A DNA stretch of 64,000 nucleotides from Panax quinquefolius (GCA_020205615.1 CM035161.1:2491828-2555827), one strand, 5' to 3'; positions 45,615 to 57,706 are shown, numbered from the stretch's first letter. The notes: generated by a model not told the origin, from the sequence alone. Numbers and translations: made by a program.

Positions 45615-47230
45615 TACCGTTACATATCAAAAACTCCAAGGAGTGGCCATGGGGTGGGGTCTTAACACCATAGCAGTAAATAAACTCCACAACACAAATT
45701 TTAAAATCCCTTAGCTAAATTAACAAAAAAATTGTATAAACATGGGAATACATCTTCTGCAGAAGCAAAACCAATCAAAGTCAAAATATCCAAAATTTGG
45801 AGTCCAGCAGAACAGAGACGTTGCCGGATACTTTAATTTTGTCCATAACTTGAGATACTAACACAAACTTACCTAATTTAGAAGCTAAGAGAAACGCACT
45901 AGTTAAACACCAGAAATAATTATAATGCCAACCATAAATAATTATAATGCCAACTTTACTCTATAACAATTCTACTCTAAATAATTGTTTTATAAATTTA
46001 GCAAATAAATAATAATTAATATTGAAAAATATATAATGTATAAACACAAGCAACCAAATATAATATACTAATTCAACTTTAGTTACTAATTTTATTTCAT
46101 ATAAAACAACATTTTAGGTTATGTTAAATGATGGTGAGATTGAATTATTTTTACTAATTTATTACAACTTCAAATTATTTTATTTTATAATTTGTTTATT
46201 ATTTAATGTTGTGTATTATATTTTTTTACTTCTAATATTAATCGTAAGTGAAAAGTTAATATTTTTGAGGCATAAAAGTGGTGCATGAAATTAAATAACG
46301 AATTAGTTGTGACATAAAATAACGAAAGTAGGTGTTTTTTAAAATAAAAGAAAGTGGTGTTAAATTAATAAAAATAATCATTTATTATCCATCATATTTA
46401 TAACACAAACGTAGCCTTAGCAAAATGACAGTGAAAAGAAAGTATGACTTATATATTAATAATTAAAATTTAAAAATCATGATGATAATTTTTTATTATA
46501 ATAATTTTGCCCTCTTTTAGCTACATAACTATGCAATAAAGTTTGACTTAAAAACTAAAGTTAGACTTTTAAATTTTATTCAACTTTAAATTCTAAAACT
46601 ATATATACATTAGAAAGTTTAAATATAAAATTTATATTAAAATTAAAAATTATGTAAAAATTGAATATTAATTACAAACGACAATCATGCTACTAACACT
46701 TAATATGTAGATTTTATTCACTTATTTTTTAGTAGAGTTCGTAAAAATTATAAATATAATATCAATAATAAGTTAATTTGTGAAATTATAAAAAATTATA
46801 ATTATTATATATATATATATAATGAATAATTAATTGTTTAAAAAACAAAAAAAATAAATCACTCCTTAGTGCACGAAGGGCTAGTACAAAATAATACTAC
46901 TCAACCCGAAGAAATGTTAAATATTTACTTGCTTCAACGTATAGTGAAATGTTAATTTAATTGAGTAATACTACATAGATAAATTATTTTATAAATTTTT
47001 ATAAATTATTGATATATAGTTAAATCTTGAACGTTGATCAACAAATTAATTTAATGTAATTTTTGACTCCACACAATATGATGGGATGAATTATATTATA
47101 ACATATCTATAGAATAATTTGTGTGTCTAGATAATTTTCGATAGACGAGGCACTCAATTGTAATTTGCCAACATCTTGGATAAAAATTCAACCAAATTCG
47201 TTTCACATTTGTAATTTACTCCTGAATTTG
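45615..47230. other. AT-rich spacer between copia G and the alpha-COP gene
   Basis: I see no gene here. Composition is strongly AT-rich with many A and T runs and a short (TA)n at 46806-46821. A possible Helitron end is listed separately. The rightmost part should contain the alpha-COP promoter, but no clear TATA box stands out from the AT background. Confidence 0.6.
46862..46884 (+). mobile_element. possible Helitron 3' end
   Basis: CTCCTTAGTGCACGAAGGG can form a short CCTT/AAGG hairpin and is followed by CTAG and a T. Many plant Helitrons end with a hairpin and CTRR before a T. I find no matching 5' TC end, so the claim is weak. Confidence 0.25.
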
Positions 47231-47552
47231 ATGTTTCACGCAGATCCAACACAGCCATTACAGAGTAGATCCACCGGCTCCCCTCTCTATTAGTACTTCT
47301 GATCTACCCAGAGACAAATGCCCAACCCCTTAACCTACACCCCATATCTGTTTACGATAGTCTCACTTCACCGTCGGCCATTCTTCTCTGCCGCGGTGAT
47401 CTATTAAGCATTGCTCAGGGTTCCTCCTGATCAACATCTATATTTATCAGATCTGAGGTAAATTTCGAAACTGTATTGAGTTTACATTGAATTCAATTGA
47501 ATGTTGTACGCTGTGTTTGATTAGGGATTGAGATTTGAATTAGACGTGGAAG
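47231..47552 (+). promoter_or_regulatory. 5' leader of the alpha-COP gene, possible short leader intron
   Basis: The base composition changes from AT-rich to mixed at about 47230, with CT-rich tracts (GGCTCCCCTCTC), as is common near plant transcription starts. GAG/GTAAATT at 47458 and TTGATTAG/GGATT ending at 47524 could be the borders of a 67-bp leader intron, close to the minimum for plants. No ATG in 47525-47552 precedes the start codon at 47553. Confidence 0.4.
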
Positions 47553-50500
47553 ATGTTGACGAAATTCGAGACAAAGAGTAACAGAGTGAAAGGGCTAAGT
47601 TTTCACAGCAAGAGGCCATGGATCTTAGCGAGTCTTCACAGCGGAGTGATTCAGCTTTGGGATTACAGAGTTGGAACTCTCATTGATCGATTCGACGAGC
47701 ACGATGGACCTGTTCGTGGCGTCCATTTCCACAATTCTCAGCCTCTATTTGTTTCTGGAGGTCTTAGTTCTCTCCGTTATTTCAATCATTTTTTTGAATC
47801 AATTTAGTTCGTTGCATTATGCAATTGGATTTCGTTGAATTAGGATGGTAATAGTAAAGATTTGTTAGTTTTATGCATATTTTGTTCTCAATTCTGCCGC
47901 ATCTTTTCTGTATTTGGTTTTCATCTAATACATTTGTTCAGTGAACTGATTACTTTTAAATAGAAATTATATTTGCCATTTACTTGTGTTTTCTCTTTCT
48001 TTGTATGTTCTTGCCTTGTCTGTTTGAATCTATAAAAGAGCTGAGGGAAATTAAATGAACAGTGAAATTAAAGGAAGAGGGAAATGAAATGAATATAAAG
48101 GCAAAGGTTTTGTCAATAATCACATTGCTCCTGTTTTTAGCATTACTTGATAGGTTTTGGAAAATTATATATATACAAACTTATAACTTATTTTGTGAAG
48201 ATGTTTATGTCGTTCTGTAGGTTTACTTCCCCTAAATCTTTCTGAAAAGCGTTATGATCATTGGCCTTTAGGAAATGAAACATAAATCGATGTGAACTTA
48301 ACTTTTTCTAAACATCTTGAAATATTATAATCCCTTACCTCTATTCAATTTGGAAAAATACTCAACTATAATTATCGTTTACTTTAATTTATGAGTTATT
48401 TGTTACATTAGTTATCAATATGTGTGTGTATATATATCTGTAAATGTTGTTTTAGAATTTTTTTAGGTGTTACTGTTGTGGAAGGATTTTGGCATTGTAC
48501 TTTTTGGTTTATCAGAATGATGATATGCGCAGGAGACGATTACAAGATCAAGGTGTGGAATTATAAGTTGCATAGGTGTTTATTTACCCTTCTTGGACAT
48601 CTGGATTACATCCGTACTGTCCAATTTCACCATGAGTATCCCTGGATTGTTAGTGCTAGTGATGATCAGACTATCAGGATATGGAATTGGCAGTCTCGTA
48701 CTTGCATTTCTGTCTTGACAGGACACAACCATTATGTAATGTGTGCTTTGTTCCATCCGAAAGAGGACCTTGTTGTATCAGCCTCATTGGATCAGACTGT
48801 TCGGGTTTGGGATATTGGTGCCCTGAGGAAGAAAACGGTTTCACCTGCTGATGACATCCTACGGTTGAGTCAGATGAATACAGATTTTTTTGGTGGAGTT
48901 GATGCTGTTGTTAAGTATGTCTTGGAAGGTCATGATCGAGGAGTCAACTGGGCTTCATTCCATCCCACTCTCCCCCTCGTCGTCTCTGGAGCAGATGACC
49001 GCCAGGTTAAAATCTGGAGAATGAATGGTATGATCTTGTTCTCTAAACTTGATTTATTCCATGTAAGTTTACATTTCCTGTTAACATACAGATTGCATTA
49101 GCGCCCATTCCCAGAAAAAGATAAAAAATAAAACGAAAACAAATAAAATATATCGATAGTACTAACAAATATCAATTGTGGTTACGTATGCATGTGTTAT
49201 TCAACTCTTGGAAAAGATTTTTCTTTGGTTTTGTTCTTCGTCTAGTCTCTTTCACACGTGAAGTTGCATTAAACAGTTTCTACCTTTTTTTAAAGAATAG
49301 ATTTTCAGCCTAAATGATAGTAACTGCTGCATTTTTCCCCCTCCTTTATGAACCAGTTATGGAAAATGTAAGTGCTACTTCTATCAACAAACCATTTAGG
49401 AACTAAGACAAAAAAACACATTTGGGCTATTTCTTGTACAACAGTGTTTTTGGTTTCCCATCTAAACATATAAATACATATATCACCATGGTTCGAAATT
49501 GCGTTCGAGGTGCACGTCTCGAGACGCACCTCATAGCGAGGCGGGATTTGGCCGAGGCGAGGTTGACGCGTCAAAGAGAAATTCAGAAGCTTGCGCCTCA
49601 TTTGGCTGAGACTTACGCCTCAGTGCGTTGCGCCTCAAGGCGTATCAAGGCCTACACCTTGATTTGAATTAAAAAACCCTAAGTATGCGACATGTTCTTC
49701 AATTCAAATTGACAGGTTCTCTCTCTTCTTCAGTTCGTGCGACTTCGACATGTTCTCCCTTTCTCTCTCTTCTTCTTCTTCTTCGATAGACTATGTCTTC
49801 TTCTTCGTCAGTATGGTTTGTATTTTTTCGTCGTCTTCTTTGTGTTTATGTGATTGTTATTACTGCATATGATTGTAATTACATTACAATCATATAATTA
49901 TAATTATATCATAATTATTATATTATATAATTATATTACTATAATTATATCATATGTTTATATTATAATTATTACATTATATAATTATATGTATATAATT
50001 ATTATTACTGTATATATATACAGTAGTAACATTACTCTATAATGTATTGTTACTGTATATATTATATATATCATTTTTTTTTATTATAATGATGGATTAT
50101 TTTATGATTATATTAGCATTTTTTATAATTTTTTGGGGACTTTTTGGTTTTCAAATCGAGGCTTTCGCCTCACTCCGCCTCGAAGCTTACGCCTCGCCTC
50201 GTCCGGAGAAAAATGCGTCGTACCGCTTTTAGCTTTTTCGAACATTGTTTATCACTGATATGTAAATAATGCGAAGTGATTTGGAAGTTGTTGAATTAGT
50301 GGCACTAGAAGTTGTGTTGAGTTGAACGTGATAGATGTGATGGGTGGAGTGTGGGGGGTTTGTATTGGGTTGAGAACTATGTTGACTCTAACTTGTCCAG
50401 TTGTCTTGGTAGTGTGGTGACCGGTGTGCTATTTATACCGGGATTAACCGCTTATTCTTAATAGATTTCCGTGCTTAGTTTTTGTCTGATGATTTGTTGC

Positions 50501-53500
50501 ATATTCTTGAACAAATTTTAACATGAATTTGTAATGTTTCATATTTTACAAGAAAAAAAATATATATATACGGCCGAGTTTGGCGGGGCTTCATTCCATG
50601 TCTTGTTTCCTAGTTTGTTTAGTTGGTGATTATTTAACATTGTACAATGTAAAATCTTATGTGTTGCTAAATATAGGCAACACATATGGAGTAACATTAG
50701 AAGCATGCATTTGATTGTCATGGCACCTTTGGTAGGGATCAAGATTGATATCTAGGTTTGGGTCAATGAGACAAAGAAATTCTAGATTTATTATTGGTAA
50801 TTTAAGTTGCAGTGTGCTCAAAATTGGAGTGGGAGCGAGATTATTTTTGTTTTTGTTTCCGGAAGAAGCTTTCTGATGTCAAGTGCTGTGATAGTGTTAT
50901 AAATTGGTGGGTTTTAAACTGTGTTACTTATAAACTGACTGTTGGTAGTGATGGTGATATTACGGATGTGCTTTCCTTCTTTCTTTTCTGTAGCGTTTAC
51001 AAGTTTTTGATTTTTTTAGTTTTTGCCTTCTTTTTTTCCTTCTTAATAATGCTTCAACTTAGGTTGTGCTTTGAAAAATACAATTTACAAAGCACTCTGT
51101 CAGAAATTAAATTGCTCAAGAGTATAGCAACCTGAAAAACATGAGCTTTTTATATTTTTCAGATACAAAGGCTTGGGAAGTGGACACCTTGAGAGGGCAT
51201 ATGAACAATGTGTCGTGTGTTCTGTTCCATGCGAGACATGATATTATAGTGTCAAATTCAGAGGATAAGAGTATTCGTGTGTGGGATTCTACTAAAAGGA
51301 CCGGTCTTCAAACTTTTCGTAGAGAGCATGACAGATTCTGGATTCTAGTGTCCCATCCTGAGATGAACCTTCTGGCAGCAGGACATGATAGTGGCGTGAT
51401 AGTCTTCAAGTTGGAGAGGGAACGCCCTGCCTTTTCTGTTAGTGGGGATTGTCTGTACTACGTGAAAGATCGATTTCTGCGCTTCTATGAGTACTCAACT
51501 CAGAAAGAAACCCAAGTTATACCAATTCGTAGGCCTGGTTCGACTAGTTTGAACCAAGGACCCAAGACTCTTTCTTATAGTCCTACTGAAAATGCAGTTT
51601 TGATATGTTCAGACGTGGATGGGGGATCTTATGAACTCTATATTATACCCAAAGACAGCTTTGCTAGAGGTGATACAATTCAAGAGGCAAAAAGAGGTAT
51701 TGGAGGTTCAGCAGTATTTGTTGCTCGAAATAGATTTGCTGTTCTTGAGAAGAGCAGCAACCAAGTATTAGTCAAGAATCTTAAAAATGAAATTGTCAAG
51801 AAGAGTGTCCTTCCTGTTGCTACTGATGCAATATTCTATGCCGGTACCGGAAACTTGTTATGCAGGGCAGAGGATAGAGTTGTCATTTTTGACCTCCAAC
51901 AAAGGATTATTCTTGGAGATCTTCAAACTTCTTTCATTAGGTATGTTGTTTGGTCAAATGATATGGAAAGTGTTGCTTTATTGAGCAAGCATTCTATTGT
52001 TATTGCTGATAAGAAACTTTTGCATCGCTGTACTCTTCACGAGACAATTCGAGTTAAAAGTGGAGCCTGGGATGACAACGGTGTCTTCATATATACAACA
52101 TTAACCCACATTAAATATTGCCTTCCTAATGGGGACTGTGGAATCATAAGGACCCTTGATGTCCCGGTATACATCACAAAGATATTTGGAAACACAATCT
52201 TTTGTTTGGATCGGGATGGGAAAAACCGTCCCATTATCATTGATTCAACTGAATATGTGTTCAAGCTTTCTCTGCTGCGGAAGAGATATGACCAGGTTAT
52301 GAGCATGATTAAGAAATCAGAGCTCTGCGGACAAGCCATGATTGCATATCTCCAGCAAAAAGGGTTTCCAGAAGTTGCCCTCCATTTTGTGAAGGATGAA
52401 CGAACTCGTTTTAACTTGGCATTAGAAAGCGGGAACATCCAGATAGCTGTTGCTTCTGCCAAGGAGATTGATGAGAAAGATCACTGGTATAGATTGGGGG
52501 TGGAGGCCCTTCGTCAGGGTAATGCAGGTATCGTGGAATATGCATATCAGAGGACAAAAAACTTTGAGAGGCTATCTTTCCTTTATCTTGTAACAGGAAA
52601 TTTGGATAAGCTTTCTAAAATGATGAAAATTGCTGAGGTTAAAAATGATGTTATGGGTCAGTTCCACAATGCCTTGTACCTAGGTGACATCCGGGAGCGT
52701 GTTAAGATTTTGGAGAATGCTGGTCATTTGCCCCTTGCATACATCACTGCTGCGGTCCATGGACTTCACGACATTGCTGAACGTCTTGCTACTGAACTGG
52801 GAGATAATGTTCCTCCATTGCCGAAAGGGAGGTCAGCTTCTCTTTTAATGCCTCCAAGTCCTATCTTGTGTGGTGGTGATTGGCCATTATTGATGGTCAC
52901 AAAAGGGATCTTTGAGGGTGGTCTTGACAATGTTGGGAAGGGTGGGCCGGAAGAATATGAAGATGCTGCAGATGCAGATTGGGGTGAAGATCTGGATATT
53001 GTGGATGTTGAGAACATCCAAAATGGAGACATCAGCATAGTGCTTGAGGACGAAGAAATGCATGAAGAAAACGAAGACGGAGGATGGGATCTTGAGGATC
53101 TTGAACTTCCACCTGATATCGACACACCAAAAGCTGCTAGCAATGTGCGCTCCTCTGTATTTATTGCCCCAAATGCTGGTATGCCTGTGAGCCAGATTTG
53201 GGTCCAAAAATCATCTCTTGCAGCTGAGCATGCCGCAGCTGGCAATTTTTGACACTGCAATGCGTTTGCTGAGCGGCAGCTGGGGATAAGGAACTTTGCT
53301 CCCTTAAAATCATTATTTATTGATCTTCACACGGGCAGCCATACTTACTTGCGTGCCTTCTCCTCGGCTCCGGTTATCTCATTGGCAATTGAAAGGGGAT
53401 GGAGTGAGGCAGCAAGCCCTAATGTGCGGAGCCCACCTGTACTTGTTTTCAGTTTCACACAACTGGAAGAGAAGCTTAAGGCAGGGTACAAAGCCACAAC

Positions 53501-54113
53501 TACTGGGAAATTTACTGAAGCCTTGCGGCTTTTTCAGGGTATTCTTCATACCATTCCACTGATTGTGGTTGATTCACGTAGAGAGGTGGATGAAGTCAAA
53601 GAATTAATCATCATCGTAAAGGAGTATGTTCTGGGTTTACAAATGGAACTCAAGAGGAGAGAAATGAAGGACAATCCTGTTCGTCAGCAAGAGCTGGCAG
53701 CTTACTTCACCCATTGTAACCTTCAGCTGCCTCACTTGAGACTCGCTTTATTAAATGCCATGACTGTTTGCTACAAGGCCAAAAATCTAAACACAGCAGC
53801 TAACTTTGCTAGGCGCCTCTTAGAGACTAATCCAACAGTTGAAAATCAAGCCAAAACGGCCCGCCAAGTTCTGCAGGCTGCAGAGAGGAACATGAATGAT
53901 GCCTCCCAGCTGAATTATGACTTCAGAAATCCATTTGTGGTTTGTGGAGCGACATATGTCCCTATATACCGGGGCCAAAAAGATGTATCTTGCCCTTATT
54001 GCAGTTCACGTTTTGTTCCGTCCCAAGAAGGGCAGATTTGTACTGTTTGTGACTTAGCAGTGGTCGGTGCTGAAGCTTCTGGTTTACTCTGCTCTCCTTC
54101 GCAGATCAGATAA
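47553..54113 (+). CDS. coatomer subunit alpha (alpha-COP), three coding exons
   Basis: Exons 47553-47760, 48533-49027 and 51163-54113 join to about 1,217 codons, against 1,216 for Arabidopsis alpha-COP as I recall it. Introns are GT-AG, both phase 1. The protein starts [20 protein letters not shown] motifs (LWDYR, VWNYK, IWNWQ, VWDIG, IWRMN, VWDST) form the N-terminal propeller (residues 1 to about 310), which in this family binds KKXX retrieval signals. A coatomer WD-associated region follows to about 800, an acidic stretch at about 831-890, and the COPI C-terminal domain with CPYC and CTVC near 1178-1197. As part of the COPI coat it carries Golgi-to-ER vesicle traffic. An extra T near 53247-53251 gives TGA at codon 931, and a missing C near 53273 restores the frame. 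If real it would lose the C-terminal domain; I favour sequence error. Confidence 0.93.
47761..48532 (+). other. alpha-COP intron 1
   Basis: The 772-bp intron begins GTCTTAGTTC and ends ATGATATGCGCAG. Joining G/GA restores [12 protein letters not shown], a conserved propeller segment, which fixes both borders. It is AT-rich and has no repeat I recognise. Confidence 0.9.
49028..51162 (+). other. alpha-COP intron 2
   Basis: The 2,135-bp intron begins GTATGATCTTG and ends TATTTTTCAG. The junction restores [20 protein letters not shown]. It contains a 761-bp hAT-type MITE at 49487-50247. The remainder is AT-rich without recognisable features. Translations of the intron, such as 50812-51135, are chance frames. 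Confidence 0.9.
49487..50247. mobile_element. non-autonomous hAT-type MITE in alpha-COP intron 2
   Basis: Flanks TATATCAC (49479-49486) and TTTATCAC (50248-50255) are an 8-bp target duplication with one mismatch. The ends CATGGTTCGAAATTGC and (reversed) CAATGTTCGAAAAAGC are imperfect terminal inverted repeats, 12 of 16 matching. Both ends carry GC-rich GCCTCGCCTC-type subterminal repeats and a palindrome (GAGGTGC...GCACCTC, 49507-49532). The centre is CT-rich, then very AT-rich (49850-50100). There is no transposase. Confidence 0.72.
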
Positions 54114-54444
54114 TTTGAAAAGCTTCATTGGAGTGATTTCTGGCTTCCCGTTGCAGTACCATCAACCTTGCTCTTTCTTTACAACAAAGAGGTAGGAATA
54201 TCAAGTTACCAGTTGTTTCTATTTTTTGGTTTTGAATTCTACAATCAGCTTTTCATCTCTCTTTAAGCTTTGATGCGTACAACTTTCCTTTAATAAATAT
54301 TGTAAGAATTTTGATTTGGGCTATTCTTATGATGTGAGAATTTAGTAATCAGATTGAGCTGGAAAATTCATAGCCTACACTGGGTATGGAAACTATGTAA
54401 TTTCAAGTATTATAGCTGGCTTTCAGTTTCTTTCATACTTTGTT

Positions 54445-54477
<33 letters not shown>

Positions 54478-55343
54478 AAATTGAAGTTTATTTGAGTGAG
54501 ATCACATTTATGGATTTGTAAGAGGAGCTTTTATTACAACTTTATTTATTCTTAGTGTATATATACACTATCTAATTATTTATTTAGTTAGTTATCCGTA
54601 AAGTTTATTCCTATAATTAGTTAGTTATTTATTCCTATAACTAAGTAGTTATTTATTGGAAATTGATGTACATATGAGATAAAATAAAATAAATTAAAAT
54701 GGAAAATTTGTTAATTCCTACCTATTTCATGGGCTGAAAATGTATAACACATACAAGACTCATCTCATCTCATCTCTTATGTGTGGCTGTTTTGTAATTG
54801 TGCGGCAGAATAGAGAATCTCTTATAATGTTCTAAATTTTTCACATAAACACGTTCTCCTTTATAAGGCGTGGGGATATATATATATATATATATAGTAA
54901 AGGGTTCATCTGAGCCCAATTAAATTCTAGTATAGTGCTTCTCCTCTGTAATTTTTTTGGCTTGGGTGGATTTGTAGTTACAAAAAAGGTTGATGATGTT
55001 AGCTCCCTAGAATTGTACTAGTATAAACAGTACCTGAAATTAAAAATGTCGCAACTTGTTCTTGGGAACATCTCTACCTAGCTGGACGCTGAAAGGCTGT
55101 TCCATTATAATCATAAAGTTATACTCCCTTGAAATTTGAAAAAGTGACTAAACCAATTCAAGGCAGAATTAGATTCAATGACGGTCTTTGCAAGATGAGA
55201 TGAAGGGGGTTTACTATGGAAGAATGAGTCATTGCTGAAAATTAAACTTGTCAAGGATAATGTTTGTTACTACTATGGGAGCTTGTTCTTCTACTCTTGC
55301 CATGCAGTTATTATTAATAAAGGCAAGATGTGAAGCCAAATTA
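54114..55343 (+). other. alpha-COP 3' flank and spacer
   Basis: The stretch covers the 3' untranslated region and spacer. AATAAA at 54292-54297 is a plausible poly(A) signal about 180 bases after the stop. (TA)n tracts lie at 54447-54475 and 54876-54896, and TTAGTTAGTTAT repeats near 54580-54660. No other gene is seen. The bases TTTTC at 55344-55348 are the target duplication of copia F. Confidence 0.6.
54447..54475. repeat. (TA)n microsatellite
   Basis: An uninterrupted AT/TA run of 29 bases lies downstream of the alpha-COP gene. A second of 21 bases is at 54876-54896. Both lengths are probably unstable between individuals. Confidence 0.9.
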
Positions 55344-55348
55344 TTTTC

Positions 55349-55763
55349 TGTTATAAATTATTCAAATAAGAAAATGATATTTTTTTATTTAAAAAATAGT
55401 TATTAATAAGTAGTTATTAAAAAGAAGTTATTGATAGTTATTTTCTATTATAAATATATGAATTTTCATATTATTAAAGGTACTGATTTTGTTGTTTAAA
55501 ATATTATTTTCTTTCTAAAATTATTAAATTTTCATCTCTCATATTTCTAGTTTGAAGTTTTTCATTATTTGCCAAGTGCAAAATTTTTCAAGGCTTGTCA
55601 TATCCACTAAGGCTATTTGCATTTATCCTATTGCAATCTCAAGAAGGAGAGAGAGCAAATATTGCTTTTAGGAAAACGATTTTATGCGTTTCAAGCCATT
55701 TTTCTACTTCAAATTTATTTGTGTTCTTGGTTCTTTGATCCTTATTTCCATATTTTACTAACA
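55349..55763 (+). mobile_element. 5' LTR of copia F
   Basis: The LTR starts TGTTATAAATTATTC and ends TTTTACTAACA, 415 bp. TTATAAATATATG near 55450 may serve as TATA box. The next 53 bases before gag (ATCTAAAAAC onward) are AT-rich and hold no recognisable tRNA complement. Confidence 0.92.
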
Positions 55764-56308
55764 ATCTAAAAACAATAATATTTTTTTCTTGCTATTTAAA
55801 ATACCACTCAAACACCATGGAATCCTCAAACACCATCAAACTCATGAACCAAGATTTTGTTCGCCTTGATCGTTTTGATGGAACCAACTTCACAAGATGG
55901 AAGGACAAATTGATTTTCATGCTTACCACCCTTAAAATCTTCTATGTTCTTGACCCAAACCTTCCTCCCATTCCTCCACCAAAAAATGATGATTCAACCG
56001 AATTGAAAGCACAAAGACAAAAAAGACAGGAAGATGAAGTCATGTGTCGTGGACATATTCTTAATTCACATACGGATCGCTTATATGATCTCTACATAGT
56101 GGAGTCTTCTGCCGCAAAAATTTGGAAGGCTTTAGAATTTAAATATAAGGCTGAAGAAGAAGGTACGAAAAAAATTTCTGATAACAAAATATTTTAAAAT
56201 GAAATTTGCTGATAACTTGCCTATTTTAGTGCAAGTACACGAGTTGCAAGCCATTGTGAATCAACTGAGAGCAGCGGAGATTGAACTTCCTGAACCATTT
56301 CAAGTAGG

Positions 56309-57345
56309 TAGGAGTGAGCAAAAAACGGATAAAACCGAATTACAAAACTTGAATCAATTTTTTAACTTAGAATTATTTCGATTTTTCGATTTTTTTCAAA
56401 TTTCGGTTATATCCAATTTATTACTCGGTATTCGGTTTGGATTCGATTTTAAAAAAACAACTAATTGGTATCAGAATTTAGAACTTATTAATTAAAAAAC
56501 ATACTAATTTTATATACATTATGGAATTGCGGTAGGAGACTTAGAGGAGACAAGTCAGATCCCAGTATCCCACTTAGTATTTCATATTTCCATTTCAATT
56601 AAAAAACATACTATTACTATGTTATGAGTTGGACAAGTCAGATCCCACTTAGTATTTCATATTTTCACTCTTTCTTCTCCGCTTTTTCCGTCACTCTGTC
56701 TCCGGCCTTCGCCACCGCCTCTCGATCCAGATCCATGGAAAGACCTCCAAGCGTGTGACCGTTGCTGATTGTGGTCAACTCTATTAGATATTTAGATCTG
56801 ATCTGGATTTGGGGGCTTAATTTAATAGTCCTTTTCGTTTATAAGAATCTGTGTATGGAAAATCAAATAGTCATCTATGTTTTCCTTTTCGTTGGGGGTT
56901 TCTATCATCTATGTTTTCCTTAGATTTGTATGGAAAATCAAATAGTCATCTATGTTTTCCTTTTCGTTGGGGGTTTCTATCATATGTGTATGGAAAATTT
57001 GTCTTTAGATTGGGGGTTTCTATCATCTATGTTTTCCTTTTCGTTGTGGTGTCTTTCGTTTGCTCATAAATCAAATAGTTAAAGTTTTATGCAGTTTAAA
57101 TCTGTGGCTTTTTCTTTCTTTTTCTGGTAATGAGATTTTTATGCTGATAATATGTTCAAATCAATTATTTTCATTTCGGTTATTAGCCGAATAACCGAAT
57201 AATAAATTCGATAATTCAGTAATTCGGTAATTCGATTATCTACTATTTCGGTTATTGGTTCGGATATTAAAAGTGTGCTATTTTCGATTTTCGGTTATAA
57301 TCGAATAAGCTATTCGGTTCGGTTATAACCGAATGCTCACTCCTA
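56309..57345. mobile_element. non-autonomous hAT element in copia F gag
   Basis: CAAGTAGG occurs exactly at 56301-56308 and 57346-57353, a perfect 8-bp target duplication as made by hAT transposases. Ends read TAGGAGTGAGCA and (reversed) TAGGAGTGAGCA, a perfect 12-bp inverted repeat. Subterminal CCGAAT/ATTCGG motifs are numerous at 57180-57330 and sparser at 56335-56430. The centre has direct repeats (56850-57055). No transposase is encoded, so movement needed an outside enzyme. Confidence 0.92.
56850..57055. repeat. tandem repeats inside the hAT element
   Basis: TGTATGGAAAATCAAATAG, TCATCTATGTTTTCC and TTTTCGTTGGGGGTTTCTAT recur in order, with two complete units and a third partial one about 75-85 bp apart. 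They arose inside the element and have no coding value. Confidence 0.75.
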
Positions 57346-57706
57346 CAAGTAGGAGCAATAGTGGCAAAATTGCCTCCATCTTGAAAAGGTTATAAGAAAA
57401 AAAATTCTTCATGATTCCAAGGAGTACACTTTGGAAGATATTCAAAAACATCTTCGAATCGAAGAGGAGACGAGGGTGAGATATGAGAATGAAAATTCTT
57501 ATGATGGCAATAATAAGGCCACTGTTGTGAATAAGCCCTCCAACAATTCTTATAAAAGAAAAAATGGCAAAGAAAATTTTTTAGGTCCTAAAAAGGATCA
57601 ACAAAAATTCAAGAAGTCTAAGAATGGAAGATGCTTTGTGCGCGGCAAACCAGGACACTATGCATGAGAATGCAGATTTAAGAAGACCCAAAAAGCAGGG
57701 ATTAAT

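Larger units (their letters stand above)
55817..57706 (+). pseudogene. copia F gag, split by a hAT insertion
   Basis: ATG at 55817 begins MESSNTIKLMNQDFVRLDRF and DGTNFTRWKDKLIFMLTT, then KIWKALEFKYKAEEEG, typical of the plant copia gag. A frameshift in an A run near 56170 precedes DNLPILVQVHELQAIV. After LPEPFQVG the frame is interrupted by the hAT element (56309-57345) and resumes at 57354 with AIVAKLPPS. It continues to a lysine-rich stretch and a zinc knuckle CFVRGKPGHYA-stop-EC. That knuckle has Arg where the second Cys belongs, and a TGA at 57665, so it is no longer functional. Confidence 0.85.

Noticed and set aside
46806..46821. (TA)n run as a promoter TATA box for alpha-COP
   Set aside because: It lies over 700 bases upstream of the start codon in generally AT-rich DNA and is better read as a microsatellite.
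50812..51135. 107-codon frame before alpha-COP exon 3
   Set aside because: It lies wholly inside intron 2 (49028-51162) and has no known motif; the exon border at 51163 is fixed by the conserved protein.
52037..53260. Antisense frames of 106-164 codons opposite alpha-COP exon 3
   Set aside because: They are shadows of the conserved sense gene, Ser/Pro-rich, with no homology I recognise.
47553..54113. alpha-COP as a processed or dead pseudogene because of the stop at 53250
   Set aside because: Introns are present with good borders, conserved coding sequence continues to the natural stop, and the frame change is compensated within about 25 bases.
56466..56476. TTGGTATCAGA as a possible primer-binding site for copia F
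   Set aside because: It is inside the hAT element, over 700 bases from the 5' LTR, so it cannot prime synthesis.
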